Positions 36,685-45,504 of a DNA stretch of 64,000 bases are shown in pieces. The stretch spans positions 310,001 through 374,000 of the forward strand of contig NZ_BCNM01000002.1 of the NCBI RefSeq assembly GCF_001514495.1, in the 5' to 3' direction. Position 1 is the first letter of the stretch, and each line of letters starts with the position of its first letter. Source of the DNA: Paenibacillus pabuli NBRC 13638 (lineage in GTDB: Bacteria > Bacillota > Bacilli > Paenibacillales > Paenibacillaceae). Both the position numbers and the translations under genes were made by a program. A model generated the notes under the pieces. That model worked only from the letters and a program-made list of their open reading frames with translations, searched no databases and was not told where the DNA came from.

Positions 36685-38367
36685 ATGATCAAATTCAAAA
36701 CATGGTGGTCACTGCTCATGGTTATCGCACTCATCACGATCACTGCGTGCGGCGGTGGCGATACAGCCAGTGACAATGGTACCAAAGATGATACACCGGC
36801 GACCGTCGGTTCAGCTGAAGCAGAAGCTGCTTTTGCCAAAGGTAAATACGACCCACCCATCGAATTCAGTTCGGTTTTGATGCCGAAGAAATACGTTCAA
36901 GGGGATACCAAAGAAAATAACGTTCACGATCGCTGGATGCTGGAAACGCTGGGTATGAAGCATAAAGATACCTGGTATCCGGCCAATGACGATCAATACA
37001 GACAAAAGCTGCAGCTGGCTATCGCCTCTGGCGAGAAGCTGCCTGATTTCGTAACTGTACCAACGAACGCAGTACTCACCAATCAACTGATCGACTCCGG
37101 TCAATTCATCGCCATCGATGAGTTGTTCGACAAGTATGCGAATAAAACGCTCAAGGACCATGCGGCCGCGCATCCCGAGCTGTGGTACCCGTTCACCAAG
37201 GACGGCAAGAAATACAATATGCCAATCATGGAGTATACCGATAATGACGATACCCTGCTCTGGCTTAGAGAAGACTGGATGGAGAAGCTGAACCTCGAAG
37301 CTCCGAAGACCATCGCAGACCTTGAGAACATCATGGACAAATTCAAGAACGAGAACCCGGATGGCCTGTCCCCGGATAAAGTGTTCCCACTGGCGATCTC
37401 GCTGAAAAATAGCACCAATACCTGGATGGGTCAGCTCGACTGGTTATTCGGTGCATACGGCACAATCCAGGAACAATGGAACAAAGATGCCAATGGTAAT
37501 CTGGAGTATGGCTCTGTTAATCCCGGAGCAAAACAAGCCCTTGCCAAGCTGAGTGAATGGATGGATAAAGGATATATCCATACCGACTCCGCCCTGTGGG
37601 ACGAAGGTAAAGCCGCCGAGAGCTGGACCGCTGGCAAAGCGGGCATCCTGCCTGGAGCGAACTGGGTACCCGACTGGCCTGCACCCGATCTGCTCAAGAA
37701 CGTACCTGGCGCGAAATACAAAGCCTACCCCGTTCCTGCTGGCCCAGACGGCAAAATCGGCACGAAGTGGCAGAACTCTGGCGTCAACGCCAGTATCATG
37801 ATCAACAAAGATGCGAAGCATCCGGAAGCGATTTTCCTGTACTACAACTACCTGCTCGATAACCTGGCGAACCCGGCTGCGGGCAGTCCATATGAGTACG
37901 GCTTTGCCAAAGGATACGACTGGGATATCATTGACGGTAAACCGACCAGTGACAAAGAGAAGATCAAAGACTTCTCCAACGAATTCCCGTTCCTGACCGG
38001 CCCGGCCCGTATTCCGGATCTGTACATGAAGACACTTGTAAAACTGGCTAACGGCGAGAAGCCCGAAACGCCTTACGAGAAACAAATGGCCGAGTTCCGC
38101 AAACCCGAAAACTGGGCCGCTGCCAAAGTCGTGATGTCACAGATCGACATTCGTAAGCAAAACTACTTTACTGGCGCTGCAACGCCAACCATGGTATCCA
38201 AATGGAACCTGCTCCGCCAGTCCGAGATGGAAACCTTCAACAAAATCATTTACGGCCAACTGCCGATTGATGCCTTTGACCAATTCGTTGCCAACTGGAA
38301 ATCCAATGGCGGAGATCAGATCACCCAAGAAGTGAATGATTGGTTTAAGTCGGTAAGTGCGAAGTAA
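36685..38367 (+). CDS. extracellular sugar-binding lipoprotein (LplA-like)
   Basis: A 560-residue lipoprotein with a signal ending in ITACGGGD and a large solute-binding fold. It delivers an oligosaccharide or sugar derivative to the LplB/LplC-like permeases. GGGGGATT precedes the ATG. It follows the YesN-like gene; the substrate cannot be read from sequence. Confidence 0.92.
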   Translation: MIKFKTWWSLLMVIALITITACGGGDTASDNGTKDDTPATVGSAEAEAAFAKGKYDPPIEFSSVLMPKKYVQGDTKENNVHDRWMLETLGMKHKDTWYPANDDQYRQKLQLAIASGEKLPDFVTVPTNAVLTNQLIDSGQFIAIDELFDKYANKTLKDHAAAHPELWYPFTKDGKKYNMPIMEYTDNDDTLLWLREDWMEKLNLEAPKTIADLENIMDKFKNENPDGLSPDKVFPLAISLKNSTNTWMGQLDWLFGAYGTIQEQWNKDANGNLEYGSVNPGAKQALAKLSEWMDKGYIHTDSALWDEGKAAESWTAGKAGILPGANWVPDWPAPDLLKNVPGAKYKAYPVPAGPDGKIGTKWQNSGVNASIMINKDAKHPEAIFLYYNYLLDNLANPAAGSPYEYGFAKGYDWDIIDGKPTSDKEKIKDFSNEFPFLTGPARIPDLYMKTLVKLANGEKPETPYEKQMAEFRKPENWAAAKVVMSQIDIRKQNYFTGAATPTMVSKWNLLRQSEMETFNKIIYGQLPIDAFDQFVANWKSNGGDQITQEVNDWFKSVSAK

Positions 38368-38395
38368 GATTGGGATTTTGGAAAAGTAGAGAGTT

Positions 38396-38440
38396 AAAAA
38401 CCAGCCGAAGAGTGTAACTTACCGCTTCGGCTGGTTTTAT
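38396..38440 (+). terminator. terminator after the lipoprotein gene
   Basis: AAAACCAGCCGAAG pairs with CTTCGGCTGGTTTT around a 13-nt loop; A and T runs on both sides may make it work in both directions for the convergent gene at 38472. Confidence 0.9.
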
Positions 38441-38471
38441 TTAGATAGAGATTAAGGTCGCTTCCCCTGAC

Positions 38472-38798
38472 TTATGGGTTCGCGTTAATGGTTTGATCAG
38501 CCTTTGCATTTGTCTCCTCAAACATCGACTGGCCCAATAAGGAAACTGTGAGCTGAATGCCGTCCCTCAGTCCTTGCATGTACAAGCGCTCATTCTCTAT
38601 CCCTTTGGTGACAATGTATCGGCTCTCCCACTCAGCATATTTAGATGTCTGCTCCATATCCTTGCCAGCAAACAATCCTTCGAACGCTTCATCGGTTTCC
38701 TCACGTACACGACTCAGTTCAGGATCATGTTCAATTAGAGCAGACACCTCATCCAGCCTTGCCTGAATCGCTTGTTGCATCCACGGTGGAAAATCCAT
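38472..38798 (-). CDS. hypothetical helical protein (DUF6809-like)
   Basis: A 108-residue, mostly helical, acidic protein starting MDFPPWMQQAIQARLDEVSA. GGGGAGGAG precedes the ATG at 38798. It follows the Spo0E-like gene in the same direction. The DUF assignment is from memory and uncertain. Confidence 0.6.
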   Translation of the reverse strand: MDFPPWMQQAIQARLDEVSALIEHDPELSRVREETDEAFEGLFAGKDMEQTSKYAEWESRYIVTKGIENERLYMQGLRDGIQLTVSLLGQSMFEETNAKADQTINANP

Positions 38799-38834
38799 AG
38801 CTTCTCCTCCCCTACGCATTATGTACTTCGCTCA

Positions 38835-39020
38835 TCACCGTACCAATCGGCTATGTCTTGTTTTCATTTCACTTACTTGTGCCACCAGTTCATCCACCCT
38901 GCGACTCTGTTCCTGAACTGCAGGATTGTCCCACAACGGTATCGCTTGCTTCAAGGATGCCTCACCAAGCTGATCAAGCTTGCGCCGTTCCTCTTCCAAT
39001 AAGTCAAGCAACCGGCTCAT
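38835..39020 (-). CDS. Spo0E-like aspartyl-phosphate phosphatase
   Basis: A 61-residue helical hairpin, LLEEERRKLDQLGEASL and VQEQSRRVDELVAQV, matching the pattern of Spo0E-family phosphatases, whose core is S-x-x-L/V-D. Such proteins remove phosphate from Spo0A and delay sporulation. The S..VD core is a variant of the usual SxxLD, so the assignment is moderate. Confidence 0.55.
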   Translation of the reverse strand: MSRLLDLLEEERRKLDQLGEASLKQAIPLWDNPAVQEQSRRVDELVAQVSEMKTRHSRLVR

Positions 39021-39353
39021 ACACGCACCTCTCTAATGGGTCTAAACTGCACTAGATGTTAGCAGTCATTTTAATGCATTAATCTTTTCAGAATGAAGTA
39101 TATTTTCTCATTTCGTACTAATTGTACAAGAAAATATTAGTATTTAAATGCGAATTCCGAATTAAAATAAACAATTGATTAATTTCCTTAACAGCGACAA
39201 AACGCTTCTGTTGTCCAAGTATTATTTTTTCTCCTAACACAGTCTCTTTTGACCCCATAAGAGCAATTATTCTCTAAAAAGATCTGCATTATCGACATCA
39301 ATACGGCTGCACTAAATTAATCTTTACACCATCAAGGAAAAGATACTCCATAG

Positions 39354-39374
39354 CGTGAAAATATCGTTATATCA
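39354..39374 (-). repeat. attC-like half site (array end)
   Basis: CGTGAAAATATCGTTATATC is the CGTGAA and GTTATAT box pair found at the right side of the complete sites. It lies 26 bp beyond the 3' end of the last cassette gene. The other half is not seen in the AT-rich 330 bp to the left, so the array end is eroded or lies at the former insertion border. Confidence 0.65.
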
Positions 39375-39399
39375 AGCACAAAGCTAATTGAATACAGTA

Positions 39400-39954
39400 C
39401 TACTTATTTTTGTTTTCTGTTGTTCTCTTTCTTATTTTCAAATGTTTCTTACCATCTCTTAAAATTTTATATTCAAATACATCATCTTTTTTTAATATTA
39501 ATTGGAATCTGCCCTCTGTTTCATAATCAAAATTAGAGAGGAGTATTCTTTCAGCATCTAATGACTTTATTATATATATTTTTCCATATTTTGAATGATT
39601 AATGTAATGTTTTTTTGAGTTCATAATCGCCAGAGTATATATAAGATAAATAATATAAGCCACTAAAAATCCAAGCATTAATCCACTAGAGAGTATTTGC
39701 AGCATTGCGTTACTGTCGTTTTTATAATTCGATATCTTATCACCTGTATATTGCTCTAAAAAACTTAATATAAATACTGAACAAAATAAAGTTAATATAA
39801 CGAATTGCGTAATATGTAGTATAATCTTTTGCTCATCAACTAATATTTGTTTTTCTATTTTTGGTTTTTTTATTAATGATACTCCTTTGATAATTGCAAT
39901 TAATATTGCTACTATAGAAGTGAAGGTTAACGTTTCAGCGAAAATATTTTGCAT
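39400..39954 (-). CDS. cassette gene 9: membrane protein
   Basis: A 184-residue protein with three membrane helices (about 10-30, 47-68, 88-110) and a basic soluble C-terminus (RFQLILKKDDVFEYKILRDG). Very AT-rich compared with the chromosomal genes to the left. No family recognised. It is the last complete cassette of the array. Confidence 0.65.
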   Translation of the reverse strand: MQNIFAETLTFTSIVAILIAIIKGVSLIKKPKIEKQILVDEQKIILHITQFVILTLFCSVFILSFLEQYTGDKISNYKNDSNAMLQILSSGLMLGFLVAYIIYLIYTLAIMNSKKHYINHSKYGKIYIIKSLDAERILLSNFDYETEGRFQLILKKDDVFEYKILRDGKKHLKIRKRTTENKNK

Positions 39955-40002
39955 TTAATATACTCCTCTTTATGTTCTTTAGTTTACAGGGCTTATGTTG
40001 AA

Positions 40003-40027
40003 GCGAGAATATTATATTAGATGACGT
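40003..40027 (-). repeat. degenerate attC-like half site
   Basis: GCGAGAATATTATATTAGATG followed by ACGTAATT matches the CGTGAATATTATGTTATATG box region of the site at 41182-41278 with several changes. It separates cassette 9 from an ORF-less segment. Confidence 0.5.
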
Positions 40028-40208
40028 AATTACCAATACCTTTTCTGATTTTAATAACCACTTTGAAAATTCTTCAAGTTTGCTTTTACATGAATTAGAG
40101 AATGTAGGCTTCTTAGTAGGTTAAAAATAAGTTTCATAGGTAAGATTCCCTACCTCATCCTCTTCTATTGCCGGTAAGGCAAGCACAAAAAATCGTTATT
40201 CACTTTCC
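40028..40208 (-). other. ORF-less or decayed cassette
   Basis: A 180-bp segment bounded by cassette-type sites on both sides. Only broken frames are seen (one reads KSKLEEFSKWLLKSEKVLVI without a start). It looks like a cassette whose gene has decayed. Confidence 0.4.
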
Positions 40209-40330
40209 CATAACATTCCCGTATTCAGATTTCCTGACGAATGCCAGGTGTGTCTGGTTGGCTTCTGCTTACCCGAGATCCCACTGCCGGACGGTGGTCA
40301 TATGCCTAATGTGTGAATATAATAATAGGA
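40209..40330 (-). repeat. attC-like site of cassette 8
   Basis: Left box CATAAC plus CCCGTATTCA, then hairpins including CCAGGTGTGTCTGG and CCGGACGGTGG, then right box TGTGAATA. The terminal GTTAT box is degenerate (AATAATAGG), so the site may be inactive. Confidence 0.65.
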
Positions 40331-40377
40331 GAATTTACTTAAGTTACATACTTATTTAGAATCTTATCTAGATTAAA

Positions 40378-41112
40378 CTACGTAGAGGTGATTTGATATT
40401 TATCTAAATCATAAATATCTTCAAGTACTTTCTCAATTATTCCAATACTATCCTTTACTGTTTTTTTAGTTGGAGTTTTTATTTCATGGGCCGCTGAATT
40501 TCCAACGTCTCGAACTTTTTGAAGAATCAATGCATGCTTCCAAAGAATATAGTCTTTCTGATAAAGCCCATAGATCCTACCTTCAAGACTTTGAGATCTA
40601 CATTCTGTCATTCTGTCTTTTTGTAACCTTGGAACTTTATTGTCATCAAACAATGTGCCGTCAGTTACACCAACTTGTTTGCATATAGCTTCAATGAGGG
40701 TTCGTAAACCAAATGCACAAAGTAAGTAGTATTTTAAGTTGTAGACATAAATTATTTGATTGTACAATTCTAGAATGTCCTCCGGAAGCTTTTCAAAATC
40801 TTTTGCATTTAGCTGTAGTGTAGGGAATGTCAGGATAGAATCCTCCGTTTTAGGCTTCTCTGGATATACAGTAACCTCTGTACAATATTCTCTCTCCCCA
40901 AGATGATTCTCTTCCCACATGTCCTCATCACCATACTCTTTGATGAAAGCAACAGTATCACATCCCATACACTGTGCAATATAGTAGCTTTCCGCCCATT
41001 GAGTATCTTCATCAATTCCAGATTTCCTCTTGTATGGTTCTATAACCGAAGTATGATTTCTAACTCCATTACAATAGCTGCAATATACTTTTGCAATAAT
41101 AGTTTCACCCAT
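40378..41112 (-). CDS. cassette gene 8: zinc-ribbon DUF4145 protein
   Basis: A 244-residue protein. An N-terminal zinc ribbon (YCSYCNG and QCMGCDTVAF) precedes a C-terminal DUF4145 domain with the typical FGLRTLIEAICKQVG and VRDVGNSAAHE motifs. DUF4145 is a helical domain often found in restriction and other defence proteins. GGAGG lies before the ATG at 41112; an ATG five codons earlier has no RBS. Defence is inferred from the domain, not proven. Confidence 0.75.
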   Translation of the reverse strand: MGETIIAKVYCSYCNGVRNHTSVIEPYKRKSGIDEDTQWAESYYIAQCMGCDTVAFIKEYGDEDMWEENHLGEREYCTEVTVYPEKPKTEDSILTFPTLQLNAKDFEKLPEDILELYNQIIYVYNLKYYLLCAFGLRTLIEAICKQVGVTDGTLFDDNKVPRLQKDRMTECRSQSLEGRIYGLYQKDYILWKHALILQKVRDVGNSAAHEIKTPTKKTVKDSIGIIEKVLEDIYDLDKYQITST

Positions 41113-41181
41113 ATTATCAACCTCCATTTAATATTGTAAATAAAAATTGAAAGCGAAAATCTTAAACTCTTGGCAATTTCA

Positions 41182-41278
41182 CCTAACCTTCCTGTATTCA
41201 GGACTCAGCGTATGCTGAGTATCCGGCGAATGCCGATCCAAGAGCAAATCCCAGCAGCGTGAATATTATGTTATATGA
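41182..41278 (-). repeat. attC-like site of cassette 7
   Basis: In gene orientation: CATATAAC, spacer ATAATA, TTCACGC, hairpins CGGC/GCCG and a perfect ACTCAGC/GCTGAGT stem, CCTGAATA, spacer, GTTAGGT. The last box fits the integron consensus GTTRRRY exactly. The site starts 37 bp after the AbiH-like gene stop. Confidence 0.75.
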
Positions 41279-41315
41279 CGTACTTGCCTCAAGTGTTGAA
41301 TTATTTAATATTCCG

Positions 41316-42242
41316 TTAAGGTTTTTTTAAATTGAAAAATTTTGAAGTGTCTAATGCTATAATATTTTCTTCATTTACCCCTAAAGATTTTATTTTCTCT
41401 ACGAATATACTCATATCTTGTGGATAGTAGCAGTATATATTCCAAATAGTATTTTCTTCTGTACTCTCTTTAATTTCGTTAAAGTATGGCATATCAACGC
41501 CACCAAGTGAGGTTCCAATAATGTGAATTCGAGTAACTTTTGAAAGTTTCTGAAAAAAATGCTGATTAAATGCTATGATTGGGCTTACATCTTTTAAAGT
41601 TCTCGTATAATAGTTTGAGATAGCCCTGTAAATACTTTCTTCTTTCTCATAGAATTTATTTGCCGCTTCTATTGCTAGTCTCTTCATGTTTTTAATCTTT
41701 TCAGAATTACCATGCCCAATTATCGGTCTATCATCTAATTCATTCAGAGACCCATGTATATGTAATATTCTTCCTGAATCTACTCTATAAACATCTTCTA
41801 GTACGGACGTATAATTAAACGTAAGGTAAAGGTCATCACAGTCCTCTTTTATTAGTTGTGTCTTTCTATCTACAACAATATTAATATTTGAAACCCATTC
41901 ATAGAGGTAATTCTGTAACTCTTCAATAAAACCATATTCCTGTTCCCAGTATGCATCCAATGTATCCAATATACCAACATCCCCTGATTCTAGATCCAAT
42001 TCAATTGATGTGCCGCTATCTACCAATATCTCTTCTCTAATTTCAGATAAGTTGTTCTCAAAGTCTATCCACAGATAATCTTCTGCTGGATTTTTATCAC
42101 CGTCTGAATAAAATCCATATAATTCTTCAAACCTAGAAAGAAAACTCCATGATTTCCCCTCTATGTAACTTCTAAAATCAGTGTATCTTGTACTTAGTCC
42201 ATGAGCGATATCAAAGCCATTTCCTATAACAAATAGTTGCAT
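41316..42242 (-). CDS. cassette gene 7: AbiH-like abortive infection protein
   Basis: A 308-residue protein with the AbiH family start LFVIGNGFDIAHGLSTRYTD, the central YLTFNYTSVLEDVY, HIHGSLNE and the later HIIGTSLGGVDMPYF. AbiH of Lactococcus aborts phage infection by an unknown mechanism; the fold is related to SIR2-like proteins. AGAGGAG precedes the ATG. Being a cassette, it could be exchanged between strains. Confidence 0.82.
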   Translation of the reverse strand: MQLFVIGNGFDIAHGLSTRYTDFRSYIEGKSWSFLSRFEELYGFYSDGDKNPAEDYLWIDFENNLSEIREEILVDSGTSIELDLESGDVGILDTLDAYWEQEYGFIEELQNYLYEWVSNINIVVDRKTQLIKEDCDDLYLTFNYTSVLEDVYRVDSGRILHIHGSLNELDDRPIIGHGNSEKIKNMKRLAIEAANKFYEKEESIYRAISNYYTRTLKDVSPIIAFNQHFFQKLSKVTRIHIIGTSLGGVDMPYFNEIKESTEENTIWNIYCYYPQDMSIFVEKIKSLGVNEENIIALDTSKFFNLKKP

Positions 42243-42290
42243 GTTTTGTTCTCCTCTGATTGTTTTAATTTCCCTTTAATTCATGTATGT

Positions 42291-42411
42291 CATATAACGC
42301 TCCTGTATTCACGAACCCTGTAGGGGTTGTCTGCATACAATCGCTTCCCCCGAATTAATCTACTAGCAGACTCAGAGCCAAAAGGCCCACAGCGTGAGAA
42401 TTATATAAATG
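42291..42411 (-). repeat. attC-like site of cassette 6
   Basis: Left boxes CATATAAC and TATTCACG, hairpin AACCC/GGGTT, a GTCTGC/GCAGAC stem across 31 nt, and right box CGTGAGAA with a degenerate terminal TTATAT box. Confidence 0.7.
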
Positions 42412-42439
42412 GAGTAATTGCCTCCCTCGAATAATTACA

Positions 42440-43135
42440 TCATTTTTTTTGTTTAATCCACTCGTTTACTAATAAACAAATTAAAGATTTTGCTTCTGTT
42501 ATATACATCGGTTCTTTAGGAGGTTCATAATCTAATGCATGTCTTGCTTCCATTCCAATTGCCTTATAGCTGTTAGCAGTCCTAGTAAATCTCTTAAGAT
42601 TCTCTGAAGAAATTGAAGAAAAAGATTTTACATCAGCATCTTTAGCTATTACTTCAAAAATTTTATATAATCCTACCCAACTTTCATCATCGTACGATAT
42701 CAATTTTATTACTTTATCAATTACCTCATGTTTTTCACACAGCTCTAACAAATCAGGTACAGAATCAGCAGGATTAGAAATTACAATTGCTTCGTCAGCT
42801 TTTATTATTTGCGGAATTGCCGTCATACTTGAAGAACCAGAAAGCTCCGCGCTCATAAAGAAAGTCCGTCCTCCATAATCATTTAGAAGATAAATATCCG
42901 ATACAGTAATTTTCCTGTGCGCTCCCAACACTAACTTTGTCACACCATCGATTAGTTTCACTAGATTGTCTACTTTTTTTGAAACATCTTTATAGTCATT
43001 AATAGAAGAGATATCTGATGATTTTAATCGATATTCACCTTCTTCTTTGAAAATTGTTAGCTTTTCGGTATTAAGTGACTTTGAAAGTTCATAAAGTTCC
43101 TTTTCATCTCCAGCTAAACATATAACCCACTTCAT
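42440..43135 (-). CDS. cassette gene 6: hypothetical protein
   Basis: A 231-residue soluble protein starting MKWVICLAGDEKELYELSKS. The GGRTFFMSAELSGSSSMTAI part is distinctive, but I do not recognise a family. GAGGGGC precedes the ATG at 43135. AT-rich. Confidence 0.65.
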   Translation of the reverse strand: MKWVICLAGDEKELYELSKSLNTEKLTIFKEEGEYRLKSSDISSINDYKDVSKKVDNLVKLIDGVTKLVLGAHRKITVSDIYLLNDYGGRTFFMSAELSGSSSMTAIPQIIKADEAIVISNPADSVPDLLELCEKHEVIDKVIKLISYDDESWVGLYKIFEVIAKDADVKSFSSISSENLKRFTRTANSYKAIGMEARHALDYEPPKEPMYITEAKSLICLLVNEWIKQKK

Positions 43136-43168
43136 AGTGCCCCTCATTTCATTTTCACAATAATTACA

Positions 43169-43327
43169 CCTAACGTTTCCGTACCTACGAATCCGAGAGG
43201 CTTAAGGAAGCATCGCGACCGGGTCCGAGGGACTTAGCTTCGCAGGGTTGTGAGCTGAAATCACCCCTGCTTACCGCTTCATGCAAACCAAGAGCCGAAC
43301 GGCCCCCAGCGTAGATACTTTGTTAAG
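43169..43327 (-). repeat. attC-like site of cassette 5, with compensatory changes
   Basis: Left boxes CCTAAC and CTACG (43185-43189), right boxes CGTAG (43310-43314) and GTTAAG. The inner pair differs from the common TTCACG/CGTGAA, yet the two halves changed together and still pair. In gene orientation the last box is GTTAGGT, a perfect GTTRRRY. Long central region of about 120 nt with several hairpins. Confidence 0.7.
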
Positions 43328-43365
43328 AAATGTCATCGACCTCGTCGAAATACTGAAATAATCTT

Positions 43366-44055
43366 TTAGTTTTTAATCACTTCAATACTGCGCTTTAATA
43401 ATTCTAATACTGATTTAATATTCTCATACACCACTGATGAGCTAAAATATTCATGTACATACTCTATCACGACACCATTGTCATCTATTCTTCGTACTAA
43501 TCCTGGCATGTTCGGAGAGTAATTATGAGTTATGTGGTTCCTATAAGTATTCGCATTAATAAATTCAATATTGCTCATAATTTCAGACAGCTTTAGGAAC
43601 ATATCATCATCTTTACCTTTTAGTTGCCTAACCACTTTCTTAAATTCAATTTTCTTAATCCCTAAATTATACTGAATATTAAGTATGTGCCCTACTACTT
43701 CCCAACATGAAAATACTTTAAAATAAAAGACATCCGAGTAGTAATCAAACTTTTCTTTATTTCCAAAATGATGTGGTTCAAAATCTTTAAAGATTCCGTT
43801 ATTATCTCTCTTTTCAGTCTCATCAGGTATTCCTAGTTGATAATAAAAAGTTAATAAAATATAACTTTCTACAAGTGATCTAAATCTCTGTATTAACAAT
43901 AATCCATATGAGTTAATTATCGGACTATCAAATATATCAATTGCACCAAGATTGTTGTTATAAAAGCTAGAAGATGAAAAATCAAATCCTACAAATGGGC
44001 TATTATTAGTAATCTCCTTCCATTCTTCTTCGTTAGGATATCTGATATATTTCAT
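43366..44055 (-). CDS. cassette gene 5: HEPN-like hypothetical protein
   Basis: A 229-residue helical protein starting MKYIRYPNEEEWKEITNNSP. The motif ANTYRNHITHNYSPN (R-x4-H type) recalls HEPN domains such as the Cthe_2314 group, which include RNases and toxin components. CAGGA precedes the ATG. The family link is tentative. Confidence 0.55.
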   Translation of the reverse strand: MKYIRYPNEEEWKEITNNSPFVGFDFSSSSFYNNNLGAIDIFDSPIINSYGLLLIQRFRSLVESYILLTFYYQLGIPDETEKRDNNGIFKDFEPHHFGNKEKFDYYSDVFYFKVFSCWEVVGHILNIQYNLGIKKIEFKKVVRQLKGKDDDMFLKLSEIMSNIEFINANTYRNHITHNYSPNMPGLVRRIDDNGVVIEYVHEYFSSSVVYENIKSVLELLKRSIEVIKN

Positions 44056-44081
44056 ATTTTTCCTGCTTTCTTAATGATTTC

Positions 44082-44201
44082 TCATAGTGTTCCTGTATTC
44101 ATCAACCTCGAAGGGGTTGTCTGCCGAAATGCGTCTCCGAAAAATCCATCTAGCAGACCAAGGCTCCCAAAGGATCCGTTGCTTGAATATTTTTTATGTG
44201 A
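44082..44201 (-). repeat. attC-like site of cassette 4
   Basis: Left TCATAGTG and TATTCA boxes, hairpin CAACCTCGAAGGGGTTG, long-range GTCTGC/GCAGAC stem, right TTGAATA and TTATGTGA boxes. Same layout as the site at 42291-42411 but with worn outer boxes. Confidence 0.65.
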
Positions 44202-44218
44202 ATCTATTAATTGAATAA

Positions 44219-44797
44219 CTATCTATTTTTATACTTATCTATGTCATTAATAAACAAACCAAGTAAGTCTCCTCTACTTATTTTCAGGTTTTTATGCCCT
44301 GTATCTTTCCTTATTTCTAACAATAATTCCTCAAATTCAAAAAAGAAATTTTCATTAAATCCCTCCCTATTGCTAACCATCTTAACTCTGAAATCAGACC
44401 ATTTTGAAATAACACCATCTGATCCCCAAACTAATAATCCTTGAGTAAACTCTTTAAAAAATGCTACCATTTCCTGTTCAGTCATTGGTTCGCCTGTTAG
44501 TTTCTTTTTATACATCAAATCAAACCAGTAATTAACAAACAATTCATACATAGGTAATTTCTTATCCCTTAATTCTTGTTCAATTTTTCTCTTTTTTTCT
44601 AAATATTTAGTGTATATAACAGAAAAAACAGAAACTAATATTGTTCCCGTAGTTGCCACTATAGCTGCCGCTAGCTCTTTTTCAATCGACATAAATAGTT
44701 TAGTTATTGAGACAACCATGAGAATAAGGCCAATTAAAATAATTGTAATAATAATTACACTAATAAGTGTCATTGCTTTTGAATTAATTTGCTTCAT
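44219..44797 (-). CDS. cassette gene 4: two-helix membrane protein
   Basis: A 192-residue protein with two N-terminal helices (about 8-32 and 40-62), a basic coiled-coil stretch (EKKRKIEQELRDKKLPMYE) and a soluble part with GLLVWGSDGVISKWSDFR. I have seen this layout in unnamed proteins but know no function. GGAGG precedes the ATG by 5 nt. Confidence 0.65.
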   Translation of the reverse strand: MKQINSKAMTLISVIIITIILIGLILMVVSITKLFMSIEKELAAAIVATTGTILVSVFSVIYTKYLEKKRKIEQELRDKKLPMYELFVNYWFDLMYKKKLTGEPMTEQEMVAFFKEFTQGLLVWGSDGVISKWSDFRVKMVSNREGFNENFFFEFEELLLEIRKDTGHKNLKISRGDLLGLFINDIDKYKNR

Positions 44798-44817
44798 TTA
44801 AACCTCCAAAATAGTTT

Positions 44818-44917
44818 CATATAACGTTCCTGTATTCACGACCTCAGCGTATCTGAGGTACCAGGCGAATGCCGGATCAAGGACGTATGTCCGCAGCGTG
44901 AATATATTGTTAACTGA
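44818..44917 (-). repeat. attC-like site of cassette 3
   Basis: Nearly complete: CATATAAC + TATTCACG on the left, three hairpins (ACCTCAG/CTGAGGT, GGC/GCC, GGAC/GTCC), CGTGAATA + GTTAAC on the right. The three small stems inside an outer stem give a cloverleaf-like fold. Confidence 0.78.
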
Positions 44918-44940
44918 TGTGCTTGTCTTTTATTTAACTT

Positions 44941-45477
44941 TCATAAAATTTCTATTAGGTCTCCCGCCGATGATCCTGAAATGTCTATACTAGTTTGCTT
45001 TGTACAAAGATCATCGAGTATCTGTGAGAAAGGTATCAATCCTACTCCTTGTTGAGATATGTGTATAAGTTCTTTTTGATCTTTTACATTTCCATGAACT
45101 AGAATGTATTTCCAGTTCGCATTAAGCATGAATCTATTACGCAATTTCACTTTTTTATCTGTTTCATATTTATTTCGAACCCAAGCAATAGCGCATTCTT
45201 TAATTTGTTGCTCATTTCTTAACTTGGCACTAGTTTTTGTAAGTGCTTTTAATTCTTCCATTAACTCTTTAGTAAGCTTACTTATGTAACCCACAGGCCT
45301 GACACTGACCTGTACTTCACAATGAATACAATCCAATGTATTTATATCTGTATTTTTAATTGCGAGAATATCAATTTCATCGATGTTTTCTTTAATACCA
45401 CGGATCGTAAAATAACCATTTCTATTAAACCACTCTTCTACAAGTGTTTCTGCTTCTAATGCCATGCCATCACTCAT
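44941..45477 (-). CDS. cassette gene 3: PD-(D/E)XK-like nuclease
   Basis: A 178-residue protein whose N-terminal half reads ETLVEEWFNRNGYFTIRGIK, ENIDEIDILAIK and HCEVQVSV, which fits the E..D..ExQ order of a PD-(D/E)XK nuclease core. The rest is helical. Possibly a restriction-type enzyme. The start is weakly supported by RBS; AT-rich. Function is inferred from the motif. Confidence 0.6.
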   Translation of the reverse strand: MSDGMALEAETLVEEWFNRNGYFTIRGIKENIDEIDILAIKNTDINTLDCIHCEVQVSVRPVGYISKLTKELMEELKALTKTSAKLRNEQQIKECAIAWVRNKYETDKKVKLRNRFMLNANWKYILVHGNVKDQKELIHISQQGVGLIPFSQILDDLCTKQTSIDISGSSAGDLIEIL

Positions 45478-45504
45478 TTCATTTTTTTGATCTTGCAGGT
45501 ATTT

